Source: DATILI01 sp035476635 (GTDB lineage: Bacteria; Pseudomonadota; Gammaproteobacteria; Burkholderiales; Burkholderiaceae_C). From it: a stretch of DNA of 31,837 nucleotides. The position numbers and the translations under genes are program-made. Below the pieces are notes generated by a model, which made no database searches, was not told the origin of the DNA, and saw only the letters and a program-made list of their open reading frames with translations. Positions 31,496 to 31,837 of this stretch are shown here, one piece after another. Each line of letters opens with the position of its first letter. The first letter of the stretch is position 1. The DNA lies in the NCBI GenBank assembly GCA_035476635.1, contig DATILI010000289.1, forward strand, positions 1 to 31,837, given 5' to 3'.

Positions 31496-31837
31496 GATTT
31501 GTCTCCAGATCGGACCTTGCACCAGGCCTCGAACATCCCCCGGTAAGCGGCCTCCACCTTGCGCGCAAAGCCCGGCTCGTCCATCAGCGGGCCCTGGCTC
31601 ATTCTCTGGCGCAGCGTCCTTCTCACCTCTGCAAGCTGGCCCTTGTCCTGCGCCAGCGCCACCGCCTTGGCCACATACTCCTCTTCGCTTTGCGCGATCC
31701 ACTCCGGGTGCTGCACCCCGTGCAGGATCGAGCCGCCCAGCCTGCCCACGCTGGGCCGACCGGCCAAGGTGATGTAGGGCACGCCCATGTAGATGCTCTC
31801 AAACAAGGTCGTGCCCGAGTTGTGCGGAAAGCAGTCC
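31492..31837 (-). CDS. C-terminal part of an OGT/SPINDLY-type protein glycosyltransferase
   Basis: The minus-strand frame is open to the window edge and ends at 31492, giving about 114 C-terminal residues. It begins DCFPHNSGTTLFESIYMGVP and continues with LAGRPSVGRLGGSIL, the ARKVEAAYRGMFEAWC stretch and a short tail. These line up with the end of O-GlcNAc transferase/SPINDLY proteins (Glyco_transf_41), where the Asn-x-x-Thr-Thr region binds the nucleotide-sugar phosphates. Such proteins usually carry TPR repeats at the N-terminus and modify Ser/Thr of cytoplasmic proteins; that part lies outside the window. The gene overlaps rfbF by four bases, so the transferase and the CDP-sugar enzymes are one operon. 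Confidence 0.85.
   Translation of the reverse strand, partial: DCFPHNSGTTLFESIYMGVPYITLAGRPSVGRLGGSILHGVQHPEWIAQSEEEYVAKAVALAQDKGQLAEVRRTLRQRMSQGPLMDEPGFARKVEAAYRGMFEAWCKVRSGDKS

Overview
The window is GC-rich, gene-dense DNA from a motile Gram-negative bacterium, almost certainly a betaproteobacterium of the order Burkholderiales. The chemotaxis order cheZ-like/Y/A/W/R/D/B, a Salmonella-like split of fliE from fliFGHIJK and fliLMNOPQR, sigma-28-type promoter sequences and the flagellin sequences all fit that order. Comamonadaceae is my best family guess, but this is an inference from gene style and a palindromic intergenic repeat. I see no tRNA, rRNA, CRISPR, insertion sequence or phage gene. 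No stretch of 300 bases lacks a gene; the longest gap is the 279-base space between the two flagellin genes.

Layout. (1) 1-141 is the 3' end of a plus-strand gene that meets cheB tail to tail. (2) 138-6442, minus strand, is a chemotaxis operon: a short CheZ-like protein, CheY, CheA, CheW, CheR, CheD and CheB. (3) 6652-8393, plus strand, is a cytoplasmic two-component pair: a receiver-HisKA_3 kinase and a NarL/FixJ regulator. The pair sits between the che and fli blocks. (4) 8414-19458, minus strand, is fliF-G-H-I-J-K, a terminator, then fliL-M-N-O-P-Q-R (MS ring, rotor switch, export ATPase, hook-length control, export gate). (5) 19630-19953 is fliE on the plus strand, divergent from fliF and followed by a long hairpin terminator. 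(6) 20065-25273 is the filament block: fliT and fliS behind a sigma-28-like promoter, fliD with its own terminator, and two closely similar flagellin genes placed head to head. (7) 25334-31837 is a sugar-modification block: a CmcI-like methyltransferase after the second flagellin, then a tightly overlapping minus-strand operon. Read in its own direction the operon runs: OGT/SPINDLY-type glycosyltransferase (cut by the window edge), glucose-1-phosphate cytidylyltransferase, CDP-glucose 4,6-dehydratase, RmlC-like epimerase, sugar C-methyltransferase, DegT-type aminotransferase and NeuD/PglD-type acyltransferase.

How it fits together. Regions 2 to 6 encode signal transduction and most of the flagellar basal body, switch, export gate, cap, chaperones and filament. 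Region 7 has the parts needed to make an unusual nucleotide sugar, inferred to be a CDP-linked, C-methylated, N-acylated 4-amino-6-deoxyhexose. It also has a nucleocytoplasmic-type glycosyltransferase that could attach the sugar to Ser/Thr of a cytoplasmic protein. Its position next to two flagellin genes makes flagellin the obvious candidate acceptor. This candidate flagellin-glycosylation island is the most interesting part of the window. Next come the inverted flagellin pair, in which only one gene has a recognisable sigma-28 promoter, and the short CheZ-like protein.
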